From: an uncultured Devosia sp.
GTDB lineage: Bacteria; Pseudomonadota; Alphaproteobacteria; Rhizobiales; Devosiaceae
Direction of reading: 5' to 3'
DNA: 64,000 nt
Assembly: GCF_946479885.1 (NCBI RefSeq)
Contig: NZ_CAMLHM010000014.1
Location: 1 to 64,000 of the forward strand
The translations under genes were made by a program, and so were the position numbers. The notes under the pieces were generated by a model. It had not been told where the DNA came from and searched no databases. It was given only the letters and a program-made list of their open reading frames with translations. Positions 9,026 through 16,787 of this stretch are shown piece by piece. Positions within the stretch are counted from its first letter, which is position 1, and every line of letters begins with the position of its first letter.

Positions 9026-9553
9026 ATGAAAACCTGGCTCATGCCAACCAGCCGCGCGCTGGGCAAGCTCTCCAATGCGATGCTCTATCTATCCGGCATC
9101 GGGCTGGTCGCGATGACGGTCATCGTCGCCTACCAGGTGTTCATGCGCTTCGTGATCAACCAGTCGCCGCCATGGACCGAGGCGGGATCGATCATGATCA
9201 TGACCTGGTTCATTTTCCTGGGCGCCGCCGTGGGCGTGCGCGAGAACTTCCATATGGGGTTCGACGTGCTGCTCTATGTGCTGCCGCCGGGCGCCAAGCC
9301 ATGGCTGCGCGCCATCAGTGACGCCTGTGCCTTCGCCTTTGGCCTCGGCATGGTGTTTTACGGGGGCGAACTGGTCCTCCGCTACTGGTCGACCCGCATT
9401 CCGGTGCTCGGGCTGCCGACCTCCTTCACCTATTTCCCGATCGTGGTTTCGGGCGTGCTGATCTGCCTGTTCTCGCTGGAGCGCATCCTGCTGCGCGCTG
9501 CGGGCGAGCCGATCGACGACGTTGCCGCCGACCCCACGATCACCGAGGCCTGA
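9026..9553 (+). CDS. TRAP transporter small permease subunit (DctQ family)
   Basis: 175-residue membrane protein with four hydrophobic helices, the size and topology of DctQ. The family-typical second-helix region reads VFMRFVINQSPPWTEAGSIMIMTWFIFLG, with the conserved WTEE-like segment. It pairs with the large DctM subunit encoded 4 bases downstream in the inner membrane; its exact role in transport is structural. ATG 9026 is preceded by GGGAGG. Substrate specificity is not visible in this subunit. Confidence 0.92.
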   Translation: MKTWLMPTSRALGKLSNAMLYLSGIGLVAMTVIVAYQVFMRFVINQSPPWTEAGSIMIMTWFIFLGAAVGVRENFHMGFDVLLYVLPPGAKPWLRAISDACAFAFGLGMVFYGGELVLRYWSTRIPVLGLPTSFTYFPIVVSGVLICLFSLERILLRAAGEPIDDVAADPTITEA

Positions 9554-9557
9554 GACC

Positions 9558-10841
9558 ATGGAATACTGGATACTGTTCGGCGTATTCACCCTGTTGATGG
9601 TGATCGGCACGCCAATTGCCTATTGCCTGGGCATCGCCAGCTTTGCCACCATCATCTATCTGGGCCGGCCGGCCATCGTGGTGTTCCAGCAGCTCAATTC
9701 AGGCGTGTCGGCCTTTTCGCTGCTGGCCATTCCCTTCTTCATCTTTGCCGGCGATCTGATGATGCGCGGCGGCATCGCGGCGCGGATCATCTCGTTTGCC
9801 GGGTCGATCATCGGGCATGTCCGCGGCGGGCTGGGGCAGGTCAATATCGCGGCCTCGACGCTGTTCGGCGGCATTTCCGGCTCAGCCGTGGCGGAAGCGG
9901 CGGCGGTTGGCGGCATCATGATCCCGCAGATGAAGGCGCGCGGCTATGGCGCCGACTATGCGGTCAACGTTACCTCGATGGCGGCGCTGATCGCGCTGCT
10001 GCTGCCGCCCAGCCACAACATGATCATCTATTCGCTCTCGGGGGGCGGAAATATCTCGATCGCGGACCTGTTCACGGCGGGCATCATTCCTGGACTGCTG
10101 CTGGCGGCGGTGTTGAGCGTCACCGCCTACCTCGTGGCGGTGAGGCGTGGCTATCCGACCGAGCCGTTCCCCGGCTTCAAGAAGGCGGGCTATTTCTTCG
10201 TCGTCTCCATCCCCGGCCTGATGCTGATCGCCATCATCTTCGGCGGGGTGCGCTCGGGCATCTTCACGGCGACGGAGTCATCCTGCATCGCCGTCATCTA
10301 TGCGCTGCTGGTGACGCTGCTGATCTACCGGTCGCTGAACTGGAGCGAGTTCGTGCATGCCGTGCTCGGCGCGGTGCGGACAACGGCCATGGTGCTGTTC
10401 ATCATCGGCGCGGCGGCGTCGTTCGCCTGGTTGATGGCCTATATGAAGGTGGCGCTAATCCTGACGCAGGGCATGGCCACGATTTCGTCAGACCCGCTGC
10501 TGGTGCTGCTGATGATCAATGTGATCCTGCTGCTGCTCGGCACCTTCATGGATATGGGGCCGCTGATCATCATCACGACGCCGATCTTCCTGCCGATGGT
10601 CAAGGCGTTTGGCGTCGACCCGGTGCATTTCGGGGTGATCATGATCCTCAACCTGGGCATCGGGCTCAACACCCCGCCACTGGGGCCGGTACAATTCGTG
10701 GCGGCCGCGGTGGGCAAGATCACCGTCATGGACGCCATGAAGAGCATTTGGCCGTTCTACGGCGCGGGGCTGATCGTGCTAGGACTGGTGACCTATATTC
10801 CGGCACTGTCGCTATGGCTGCCAGCACTGTTCCGGGGATAG
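9558..10841 (+). CDS. TRAP transporter large permease subunit (DctM family)
   Basis: 427-residue, about 12-helix membrane protein of the DctM/ion-transporter superfamily; it forms the Na+- or H+-coupled translocation channel. Typical segments are IPFFIFAGDLMMRGGIA, the helical-hairpin region FGGISGSAVAEAAAVGGIMIP, ESSCIAVIYALLV and GLNTPPLGPVQFVAAAVGKI. ATG 9558 follows the dctQ stop by a few bases and starts at the usual family N-terminus (EYWILFGVF); the open frame from 9522 overlaps dctQ. It ends 2 bases before the GntR regulator gene, so it is clearly cotranscribed. Confidence 0.94.
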   Translation: MEYWILFGVFTLLMVIGTPIAYCLGIASFATIIYLGRPAIVVFQQLNSGVSAFSLLAIPFFIFAGDLMMRGGIAARIISFAGSIIGHVRGGLGQVNIAASTLFGGISGSAVAEAAAVGGIMIPQMKARGYGADYAVNVTSMAALIALLLPPSHNMIIYSLSGGGNISIADLFTAGIIPGLLLAAVLSVTAYLVAVRRGYPTEPFPGFKKAGYFFVVSIPGLMLIAIIFGGVRSGIFTATESSCIAVIYALLVTLLIYRSLNWSEFVHAVLGAVRTTAMVLFIIGAAASFAWLMAYMKVALILTQGMATISSDPLLVLLMINVILLLLGTFMDMGPLIIITTPIFLPMVKAFGVDPVHFGVIMILNLGIGLNTPPLGPVQFVAAAVGKITVMDAMKSIWPFYGAGLIVLGLVTYIPALSLWLPALFRG

Positions 10842-10843
10842 CC

Positions 10844-11593
10844 ATGAGTCTGAGCGAGGAGATATCGGTTCCGGGGCGCAAGCCGAAGCTGGCCGATCTG
10901 GTGATCGGGACGCTCCGCAAGCGCATCAGCGCGGGCGAGTACCGCGCCGGCACCAAGCTGCCGACCGAGAGCCAGATGACCACGATTTTCGGCGTCAGCC
11001 GGACGGTGGTGCGCGAGGCGATCGCGGCTCTGTCGGCCGATGGCCTGGTGCAGCCGCGTCAGGGCGCCGGGGTGTTTGTGGTCGGCAATGCGGCGAGCCC
11101 GTTCACCGCTATCGGCGCGGATTCATCCAACAAGATCTCGGTGGCGCTCAATGTGCTCGAGGTGCGCATGGGCATCGAGATCGAGTCAGCGGGGCTGGCG
11201 GCGCAGCGGCGGAGCAACAGCCAGGACGCGGCGATCCAGGAGGCATGGAACGAGTTCGAGCGGCTGCTGAAGCTGGGTACGCCCACCGGCAAGACCGACT
11301 TCGCCTTTCATCGCGCCATCGCGGCGGCAACCAATAACCCGTTCTACATCGAAGTGCTCGACGGGCTGGGGAGCCGGACCATTCCCTGCGACGTCGCCTC
11401 GCCCTGGGGCACCGAGAGCGTGCTGACTTATGAGTACCAGGCCGGATTGCAGCGCGAGCACCTGGCGATCCTCAAAGCCATTTCCGCGCAGGACGCCGAG
11501 GGCGCGCGCGAAGCCATGCGGCAGCATCTGTCGCGGAGCCAGGAACGCTATCGCACACGCCTGCGCGAACAGACGACTGCCACACAGGAATAG
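10844..11593 (+). CDS. GntR-family (FadR/FCD type) transcriptional regulator
   Basis: 249-residue regulator. The N-terminal winged helix-turn-helix spans about residues 15-80 (GTKLPTESQMTTIFGVSRTVVREAIAAL, the GntR recognition region). An all-helical FCD ligand domain follows, with metal/ligand-type residues in EVRMGIEIESAGLAA, DFAFHRAIAAATNN and QREHLAILKAI. In this subfamily the ligands are often carboxylic or sugar acids. It sits inside the TRAP-kdu operon, starting 2 bases after dctM, so it probably represses this operon through the palindrome at 7803 and is released by a hexuronate breakdown intermediate (inference). The open frame extends far upstream through dctM in another frame; that part is not coding. 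Confidence 0.93.
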   Translation: MSLSEEISVPGRKPKLADLVIGTLRKRISAGEYRAGTKLPTESQMTTIFGVSRTVVREAIAALSADGLVQPRQGAGVFVVGNAASPFTAIGADSSNKISVALNVLEVRMGIEIESAGLAAQRRSNSQDAAIQEAWNEFERLLKLGTPTGKTDFAFHRAIAAATNNPFYIEVLDGLGSRTIPCDVASPWGTESVLTYEYQAGLQREHLAILKAISAQDAEGAREAMRQHLSRSQERYRTRLREQTTATQE

Positions 11594-11596
11594 ACC

Positions 11597-12427
11597 ATGA
11601 CCACCGCCTTCGACATCCGCTTCGCCATCGATCCGGTGAGCGCCTCGACCATGAATACCGAGGAACTGCGCGACCATTTCCTGATCAATGACCTGTTCGT
11701 TCCTGGGGCGGTCAACTGGACCTACACCCACTATGATCGCATGGCGGTGGGCAGTGCCGCGCCGGATGGCGAGGCGTTGGCGCTTGAAACCATCAAGCCT
11801 GCCGGCACCGAGAATTTTCTGGACCGCCGTGAACTGATCGCCGCCAATATCGGGGAGGCCGGCACGATCTCGGTCGACGGCAAGGACTATGCCGTGGGGT
11901 CACGCGACATGCTCTATGTGGGCATGGGCGCCCGGGATGTGCGGTTTTCCGGCGAGGGCGCCAAGTTTTACCTCTTGAGCGCACCGGCTCATGCCAGCCA
12001 CCCCACCACGCTGATCAAGCAGAGCGACGCCAAGCGGCTGGACCTGGGCAGCCAGGAAACGGCCAACGAGCGCAGCATCTTCCAGTTCGTCAATGCCGAT
12101 AGCGTCAAGACCTGCCAACTGGTGGTGGGGCTGACCAGCTTCGCGCCGGGCTCGGTGTGGAACACCATGCCGGCGCATGTGCATGACCGGCGCATGGAGG
12201 CCTATCTCTATTTCGACCTCAAGCCGGATGCCTTCGTGGTGCATCTGATGGGTGAGCCGGACGAGACGCGGCACCTGATCGTGCGCAACGATGAGGCGGT
12301 GATCTCGCCGCCCTGGTCAATCCATTCGGGCGCCGGCACCGGCGCCTATACCTTCATCTGGGCCATGGCCGGCGACAATGTCGACTATACCGATGTCGAC
12401 AGGATCGGCATGGACGAGTTGCTGTGA
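11597..12427 (+). CDS. kduI: 5-dehydro-4-deoxy-D-glucuronate isomerase
   Basis: 276-residue cupin-fold isomerase converting 5-keto-4-deoxyuronate (DKI) to 2,5-diketo-3-deoxygluconate in pectin and other unsaturated-uronate breakdown. The metal-binding cupin residues are visible in MPAHVHDRRMEAYLYF (two His and a Glu) and PPWSIHSGAGTGAYTFIW (His), the standard KduI pattern. Length equals the family norm. It overlaps kduD by 4 bases (CTGTGA junction), indicating translational coupling. Cytoplasmic. Confidence 0.96.
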   Translation: MTTAFDIRFAIDPVSASTMNTEELRDHFLINDLFVPGAVNWTYTHYDRMAVGSAAPDGEALALETIKPAGTENFLDRRELIAANIGEAGTISVDGKDYAVGSRDMLYVGMGARDVRFSGEGAKFYLLSAPAHASHPTTLIKQSDAKRLDLGSQETANERSIFQFVNADSVKTCQLVVGLTSFAPGSVWNTMPAHVHDRRMEAYLYFDLKPDAFVVHLMGEPDETRHLIVRNDEAVISPPWSIHSGAGTGAYTFIWAMAGDNVDYTDVDRIGMDELL

Positions 12428-13188
12428 CCGATCTTTCCGCGTTCGGGCTTAGCGGCAAGACCATCATGGTCACCGGCGCCAATACCGGCATCGGGCAGGG
12501 TATTGCGCTGGGTATCGGGCGGGCCGGCGGGCGGGTGATCGGAGTCGGGCGATCCGGCATGGAGGAGACGGCCACGCTGATGGCGGGGCAGGGCGCTGAT
12601 TTCGTCGAGATGCGGGCGGATCTTGGCTCGACTGCCGCTGACCAGGCCATGTTCGAGGCGGCCTGGGCGAGCCATGGCCCCATCGATGGGCTGGTCAACA
12701 ATGCCGGCATCATCAAGCGGGTGGATGCGGTGGATTTCACCGAGGCCGACTGGGATGCGGTGATGGATATCAACCTCAAGACGATGTTCTTCCTGTGCCA
12801 GGCGCTGGGCAAGAAGGCGATTGCGGCGGGCCGACCGGCCAAGATCGTCAATATCTCGTCGATGCTGAGCTTTCAGGGCGGCATTCGCGTCGCCAGCTAT
12901 ACGGCGTCGAAAAGCGGCGTGCTGGGGATCACGCGGCTCCTGGCCAATGAATGGGCGGCCAAGGGGATCAACGTCAATTCGATCGCGCCGGGTTATATCG
13001 AGACCAACAATACCGAGGCGCTGCGAGCTGATCCGGACCGGTCGGCGTCCATTCTCGGGCGCATCCCGGCGGGGCGGTGGGGCGTTCCCTCCGATATTGG
13101 CGATGCAGCGGTGTTCCTGCTGTCGCAGGCTTCCAACTACATGCATGGCGCCGTCATCCCCGTGGATGGCGGATGGCTGGCGAGGTAA
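12424..13188 (+). CDS. kduD: 2-dehydro-3-deoxy-D-gluconate 5-dehydrogenase
   Basis: 254-residue short-chain dehydrogenase that reduces 2,5-diketo-3-deoxygluconate to 2-keto-3-deoxygluconate with NAD(P)H, the step after KduI. It has TGANTGIGQGIALG (Rossmann), NNAGIIKR, the catalytic Ser in NISSMLSFQGG, and YTASKSGVLGITR (YxxxK). The FQGG and NTEALRAD segments match KduD rather than generic SDRs. The start is GTG 12424, which overlaps the kduI stop. The context (kduI before, kdgF after) fixes the assignment. Confidence 0.94.
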   Translation: MTDLSAFGLSGKTIMVTGANTGIGQGIALGIGRAGGRVIGVGRSGMEETATLMAGQGADFVEMRADLGSTAADQAMFEAAWASHGPIDGLVNNAGIIKRVDAVDFTEADWDAVMDINLKTMFFLCQALGKKAIAAGRPAKIVNISSMLSFQGGIRVASYTASKSGVLGITRLLANEWAAKGINVNSIAPGYIETNNTEALRADPDRSASILGRIPAGRWGVPSDIGDAAVFLLSQASNYMHGAVIPVDGGWLAR

Positions 13189-13193
13189 TCGAG

Positions 13194-13529
13194 ATGATTG
13201 AGCAGAAGGTCTTTGCGCAGGCGAGTGAGGGTGACGTGACCGTGCTGGCGCCGGGCAATACGCGCCGGGTGCTGATCCATACGCCGGAACTGATGCAGGT
13301 GGAGTTCTGCTTCGACAAGGGCGCGGTGGGTGCGCTGCATAGTCATCCGCATATCCAGGTGAGCTATGTCGCCGAAGGCTCGTTCGAGGTGACCATCGAC
13401 GGGGTGACGCAGGTGGTCGGCACCGGCGGCAGCTTCATCGTGCCGTCAGGGCTGGTGCATGGTGTGCTGGCGCTGGAAAAGGGCCGGCTGGTGGATGTGT
13501 TCACGCCGCATCGAGCGGACTTTTTGTAG
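13194..13529 (+). CDS. kdgF: Cupin protein KdgF, unsaturated uronate linearising enzyme
   Basis: 111-residue single-domain cupin. The metal site is HSHPHIQVSYVAEGSFEVTIDG (His-x-His and Glu of cupin motif 1) with a His in VPSGLVHGV (motif 2). KdgF proteins convert unsaturated galacturonate or mannuronate/guluronate products of lyases to the linear ketouronate that KduI uses. ATG 13194 begins 5 bases after the kduD stop with GAGGTAATCGAG upstream; the frame extends into kduD but without family sequence. It is the last gene of the operon; a family-A repeat follows and probably ends or attenuates transcription. Confidence 0.92.
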   Translation: MIEQKVFAQASEGDVTVLAPGNTRRVLIHTPELMQVEFCFDKGAVGALHSHPHIQVSYVAEGSFEVTIDGVTQVVGTGGSFIVPSGLVHGVLALEKGRLVDVFTPHRADFL

Positions 13530-13545
13530 GCGCTGCGGTTGCAGT

Positions 13546-13680
13546 CGTCTCCCTCCCCCTTGTGGGGAGGGATCAAGGGTGGGGGTGCTGCGGGCGTCGC
13601 GGATGCCGAGTTCGTGGATGGCGCAGCACCCCCACCCGACCCCTGCGGGGCCACCCTCCCCACAAGGGGGAGGGACGTCG
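13546..13680. repeat. GC-rich palindromic repeat, family A copy 2
   Basis: Mirror-image ends CCCTCCCCCTTGTGGGGAGGG and CCTCCCCACAAGGGGGAGGG. Inner arms AAGGGTGGGGGTGCTGCG and CGCAGCACCCCCACCC pair over 15 or more bases, so the whole 130-bp element can fold into one long structure. It lies between the convergent kdgF and M15-like genes, where it could serve as a two-way terminator. Confidence 0.92.
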
Positions 13681-13696
13681 ACTGAGAGTCTAGGGG

Positions 13697-14317
13697 CTAA
13701 ACCATCTCCGCCAGCATCGCGGCATAGGCATCGTCATGCCGGCCCGCCCAGTTCGGCTTTCCCGGCTTTGTGAGCACGCCCCGCCGGGGTGGGATGAAGC
13801 TGTAGATGCTGCGAATGGGTTCTTCGCGCCATTGCAGGTTGAAGGCGGCGAGTTTGGGGAAGAATTCCATGTCGGAATAGGGCAGGTGGCCATGCACCCA
13901 CCAGGCCATGGCCTCCCAATCGCCGGTGCGCTCGTAATAGGGCACGAAGCGGTTGACGACGATGCAGGCGGTGGCGCCCATGCGGCCTTGGGCGTCGCGG
14001 CGGTCCCAGATGTGGCCGGCATAGTTGGTTTCGTTGCGGCCGCAATTGAGCTTGTTGACGTTGCCGAAGTGGTTGACCTCGGGGGAGCGGTAGGCCGAGC
14101 GAATGGAGATTTTGCCGAAGCGTGCCTGCAACGGTTCGAGCAGGGTTTCGCAGAGCACCTTGCCGGCCGCGATGGCAAGGTCGGGGTCATCGGGGATGTT
14201 GAGGAAGCCGTGGATCACGGCGATCTCCGAGTAGAGGAAATCGCGCAGGAAGAAGTTCTCGCTGAGCCTGACGCGGCCGAGATCTTCGAGGGCTTTGACG
14301 GATTTGGGCTGGCGCAT
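13697..14317 (-). CDS. Hypothetical protein, possible degenerate M15-like peptidase
   Basis: 206 residues. The middle part reads SIRSAYRSPEVNHFGNVNK then NYAGHIWDRRD, reminiscent of the zinc D-Ala-D-Ala carboxypeptidase (M15) pattern in which an S-x-YRSPxxN motif is followed by a SxHxxGxAxD site. Here the second half (GHIWD) is only partly conserved and I do not see a clear third zinc ligand, so activity is doubtful. There is no signal peptide. ATG 14317 has GAGAG 7 bases ahead; the outer TTG start at 14341 has none. It is divergently arranged with the TRIC-type channel gene at 14392. The family assignment is a guess from one motif. Confidence 0.6.
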   Translation of the reverse strand: MRQPKSVKALEDLGRVRLSENFFLRDFLYSEIAVIHGFLNIPDDPDLAIAAGKVLCETLLEPLQARFGKISIRSAYRSPEVNHFGNVNKLNCGRNETNYAGHIWDRRDAQGRMGATACIVVNRFVPYYERTGDWEAMAWWVHGHLPYSDMEFFPKLAAFNLQWREEPIRSIYSFIPPRRGVLTKPGKPNWAGRHDDAYAAMLAEMV

Positions 14318-14391
14318 GCTGGCTCTCACTGGACGCGGCAATCTCTTGCGGTAACGTGGTGGCCGACAACCCGGTTTCTACAGGACGCCTG

Positions 14392-15003
14392 ATGCTCGAG
14401 GTCATTTTCTACATCGCTATCACGGCCGAGGCGATGACTGCGGCGCTGGCGGCGGGACGGCGCAAGATGGACTGGTTCGGCGTGTGCCTGCTGGCCTGCG
14501 TCACCGCCTTGGGCGGTGGAACCATCCGCGACATCTTTCTCGACCACTATCCGCTCTACTGGGTCAAGAATCCCTATGTGCTGCTGCTGGTTTGCGGCGC
14601 GGCGCTGCTGACCATTGCCATGGCGCGGGTGGTGCATCGGCTGCGCTGGCCCTTTCTGCTGCTGGACGGGCTGGGCCTTGTCGTTTTCACCATCATCGGC
14701 TGCAACGTCGCCATTGAAATGGGCTCCCATCCGCTGATCGTGCTGATTGCCGGCATGGTGACGGGCATTTTCGGCGGTATCCTGCGCGATGTGCTGTGCA
14801 ACGACATGCCGCTGGTGTTCCGCGGCGAGCTCTATGCCACCGTCTCGATCGTTACCGGGGCGATCTACTATTTCGGCCTGCAGGCCAACATCTATCCGGA
14901 CGTGGTGATTGTCGCTGCGTTGGCGGTGGGCTTTCCATTGCGGGTGCTGGCCATCGTCAGGAAGTGGGAAATGCCCAAATTTGTCTATGACAAGGAGCTG
15001 TAA
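14392..15003 (+). CDS. Trimeric intracellular cation (TRIC)/UPF0126 family membrane protein
   Basis: 203-residue inner-membrane protein with seven hydrophobic helices built from two repeats. Each repeat carries the UPF0126 signature: ALGGGTIRDIFLD in the first half and IFGGILRDVLCND in the second. Bacterial members (YadS/YicG relatives) form TRIC-type cation channels or glycine uptake proteins; which applies here is open. ATG 14392 starts at the family N-terminus with CAGGACG upstream. The stop codon overlaps the ATG of the next gene (TAATG), so the two are translationally coupled. Confidence 0.9.
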   Translation: MLEVIFYIAITAEAMTAALAAGRRKMDWFGVCLLACVTALGGGTIRDIFLDHYPLYWVKNPYVLLLVCGAALLTIAMARVVHRLRWPFLLLDGLGLVVFTIIGCNVAIEMGSHPLIVLIAGMVTGIFGGILRDVLCNDMPLVFRGELYATVSIVTGAIYYFGLQANIYPDVVIVAALAVGFPLRVLAIVRKWEMPKFVYDKEL

Positions 15004-15350
15004 TGCAGCCGGTTCGCATCGTGCTGTCGCGGCGTGCCGGGTTTGACCTGCAGGCCATTTCGCAGGCGCTGAACGGGCTGCCGGCCCAATCGGTGGCGCG
15101 GCCGGGGCCGTGGGGCAATCCCTTCAGCATTGCCGAGGTGATGGAAGAAACCGGGCTCGACAAGGACCGGGCGCAGGCCGAAGCGGTGTCGCGCTATGGG
15201 CGCTGGGTTGCCGGCGCGATCGACGGACCCAAGCCGCCGCCGGCGCGGGAGAAGATTCGGGCGGAATTGGCAGGGAAGAACCTTGCCTGCTGGTGCCGGG
15301 AGGGGTCGCCCTGCCATGTGGATGCGTTGCTGAAGCTGGCGAACGGTTAG
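15003..15350 (+). CDS. DUF4326 domain protein
   Basis: 115 residues with the DUF4326 hallmarks: SVARPGPWGNPF near the middle of the N-terminal half and LAGKNLACWCREGSPCHVDALLKLA at the end. The conserved Cys-x-Cys...Cys-His cluster could bind metal. The family is small and widespread in bacteria and phages; its biochemical role is unknown to me. It overlaps the upstream channel gene by one base (TAATG). Confidence 0.88.
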   Translation: MQPVRIVLSRRAGFDLQAISQALNGLPAQSVARPGPWGNPFSIAEVMEETGLDKDRAQAEAVSRYGRWVAGAIDGPKPPPAREKIRAELAGKNLACWCREGSPCHVDALLKLANG

Positions 15351-15360
15351 GAAGAGAGGC

Positions 15361-15412
15361 CCCTGACCCGGATTGCTGCGCAATCCGACCTCTCCCCGGA
15401 GGGGCGAGGTAA
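15361..15412. repeat. Short double-hairpin intergenic repeat, family D
   Basis: Two adjacent inverted repeats: CGGATTGC-TGC-GCAATCCG (15369-15387) and CCTCTCCCCGGAGGGGCGAGG just after it. This sequence type, starting with CTGACCCGGATTGC, differs from family A and is typical of dispersed repeats in alphaproteobacteria. One copy is in the window. It lies between the DUF4326 gene and uxuA. Confidence 0.65.
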
Positions 15413-15478
15413 GGAAGGGCTTTTCCCTCTCGCCTGCTTGTGGCAAAGCACTTCCATACAAGAATGAGGAACGGTGAT

Positions 15479-16690
15479 TTGCGACAGACGTGGCGGTGGT
15501 TCGGACCCAAAGACCTGTGCAGCATCGACGACATCACCCAGGTGGGTGCCGCAGGCGTCGTGAGTGCGCTGCACCATGTGCCGAACGGTGCTGTCTGGAC
15601 GCCTGAGGAAATCGCCCGGCGGCATGCCGAGATCGGCACGCGCAAGGACGGTACGCCTTCCGGCCTCACCTGGGACGTGGTGGAAAGCCTGCCGGTTTCC
15701 GAGGACGTCAAGAAGCAGAAGAACGCCTGGCGCGAGCATATCGAGAATTACAAGATCTCGATGAAGCACCTGGCCGACAGCGGCATCGAGGTCATCTGCT
15801 ACAATTTCATGCCCGTGCTCGACTGGACGCGCACCGACCTGCGCTGGGCGGTGCCCAATGGCGGCTCGTGCATGCGCTTTGACATCAACGATTTCGCGGC
15901 CTTCGACATTCATGTGCTCAAGCGCCAGGGCGCCGCGGCCGACTACACCAATGCCATTGCCGACGAAGCCGAACGGCGCTTCGCCGGCATGGACGACGCG
16001 GCGCGCAAGCAACTGGCGCGCAATGTCACCATGGGCCTGCCGGGTTCGACGGAGTCGATGTCGCTCGAAGACGTGCAGGCGCACCTGGACGAATATGGCG
16101 CCATCACGCGCGAACGGCTGCGCGCCAATTTCGTCGATTTCCTCGATGCGGTTGTGCCCACGGCCGAAGACCTGGGCCTGCGGCTCTGCTGCCACCCCGA
16201 TGATCCGCCGTTTGCCCTGCTGGGCCTGCCCAGGGTGATGTCGACCGAAGCCGACTACCAGTACATTCTCGACGCCGTGGACAGCCCGGCCAATGGCATG
16301 ACGCTGTGCTCGGGCTCGCTGGGCGCGCGGCCGGACAACGACTTGCCTGCCATGATGGAGCGGCTCGGCGACCGGGTGCATTTCCTGCACCTGCGCAACG
16401 TCAAGCGCGACAACGACGACATTGTAGGCTCGTTCTACGAGGCCGAGCACCTGGCCGGCGATACCGACATGGTGGCGCTGATCGCGGCGATCGTGCGCGA
16501 GGAAAAGAAGCGCAAGGCGGCGGGGCGGAAGGATCACACCATCCCGATGCGCCCCGACCACGGCCAGGACATACTCGATGACCTCGGCCGGCGCTCGCAG
16601 CCGGGTTACCCCACTATCGGCCGAATGAAGGGGCTAGCCGAATTGCGCGGGGTGATGATGGCGCTGGAGCATGCGGAAATGGGGCTCTGA
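15479..16690 (+). CDS. uxuA: Mannonate dehydratase
   Basis: 403-residue TIM-barrel enzyme dehydrating D-mannonate to 2-keto-3-deoxygluconate in glucuronate catabolism. Signatures are RQTWRWFGPKD at the N-terminus, YNFMPVLDWTRTDL, LCCHPDDPP (metal-binding Cys/His region), HFLHLRNVKR and IPMRPDHGQ. I place the start at TTG 15479 because MRQTWRWFGP is the usual beginning and GAGGA (15466-15470) lies 8 bases before it; ATG 15464 and GTG 15440 have no ribosome site. It complements the upstream kdu operon: both routes converge on 2-keto-3-deoxygluconate. No uxaC or uxuB is in the window. Confidence 0.93.
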   Translation: MRQTWRWFGPKDLCSIDDITQVGAAGVVSALHHVPNGAVWTPEEIARRHAEIGTRKDGTPSGLTWDVVESLPVSEDVKKQKNAWREHIENYKISMKHLADSGIEVICYNFMPVLDWTRTDLRWAVPNGGSCMRFDINDFAAFDIHVLKRQGAAADYTNAIADEAERRFAGMDDAARKQLARNVTMGLPGSTESMSLEDVQAHLDEYGAITRERLRANFVDFLDAVVPTAEDLGLRLCCHPDDPPFALLGLPRVMSTEADYQYILDAVDSPANGMTLCSGSLGARPDNDLPAMMERLGDRVHFLHLRNVKRDNDDIVGSFYEAEHLAGDTDMVALIAAIVREEKKRKAAGRKDHTIPMRPDHGQDILDDLGRRSQPGYPTIGRMKGLAELRGVMMALEHAEMGL

Positions 16691-16787
16691 ATCGCCCCAT
16701 TACATTCACCATCAGAACAATAGTTTACGACTTGTCAAAATGTTGGGGCCAGAGTCGCAGCGAAATTATCGCGTGAGGCGACCCCCC

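Noticed and set aside
9623..10843. Upstream extension of the GntR frame through dctM
   Set aside because: The stretch is out of frame with the conserved dctM gene and has no ribosome site; the regulator starts at ATG 10844.
15468..15492. GGAAC-N16-CGTG at the start of uxuA
   Set aside because: The -10 part differs from CGTT in the TT pair thought most important, and the site overlaps the ribosome site and first codons of uxuA.
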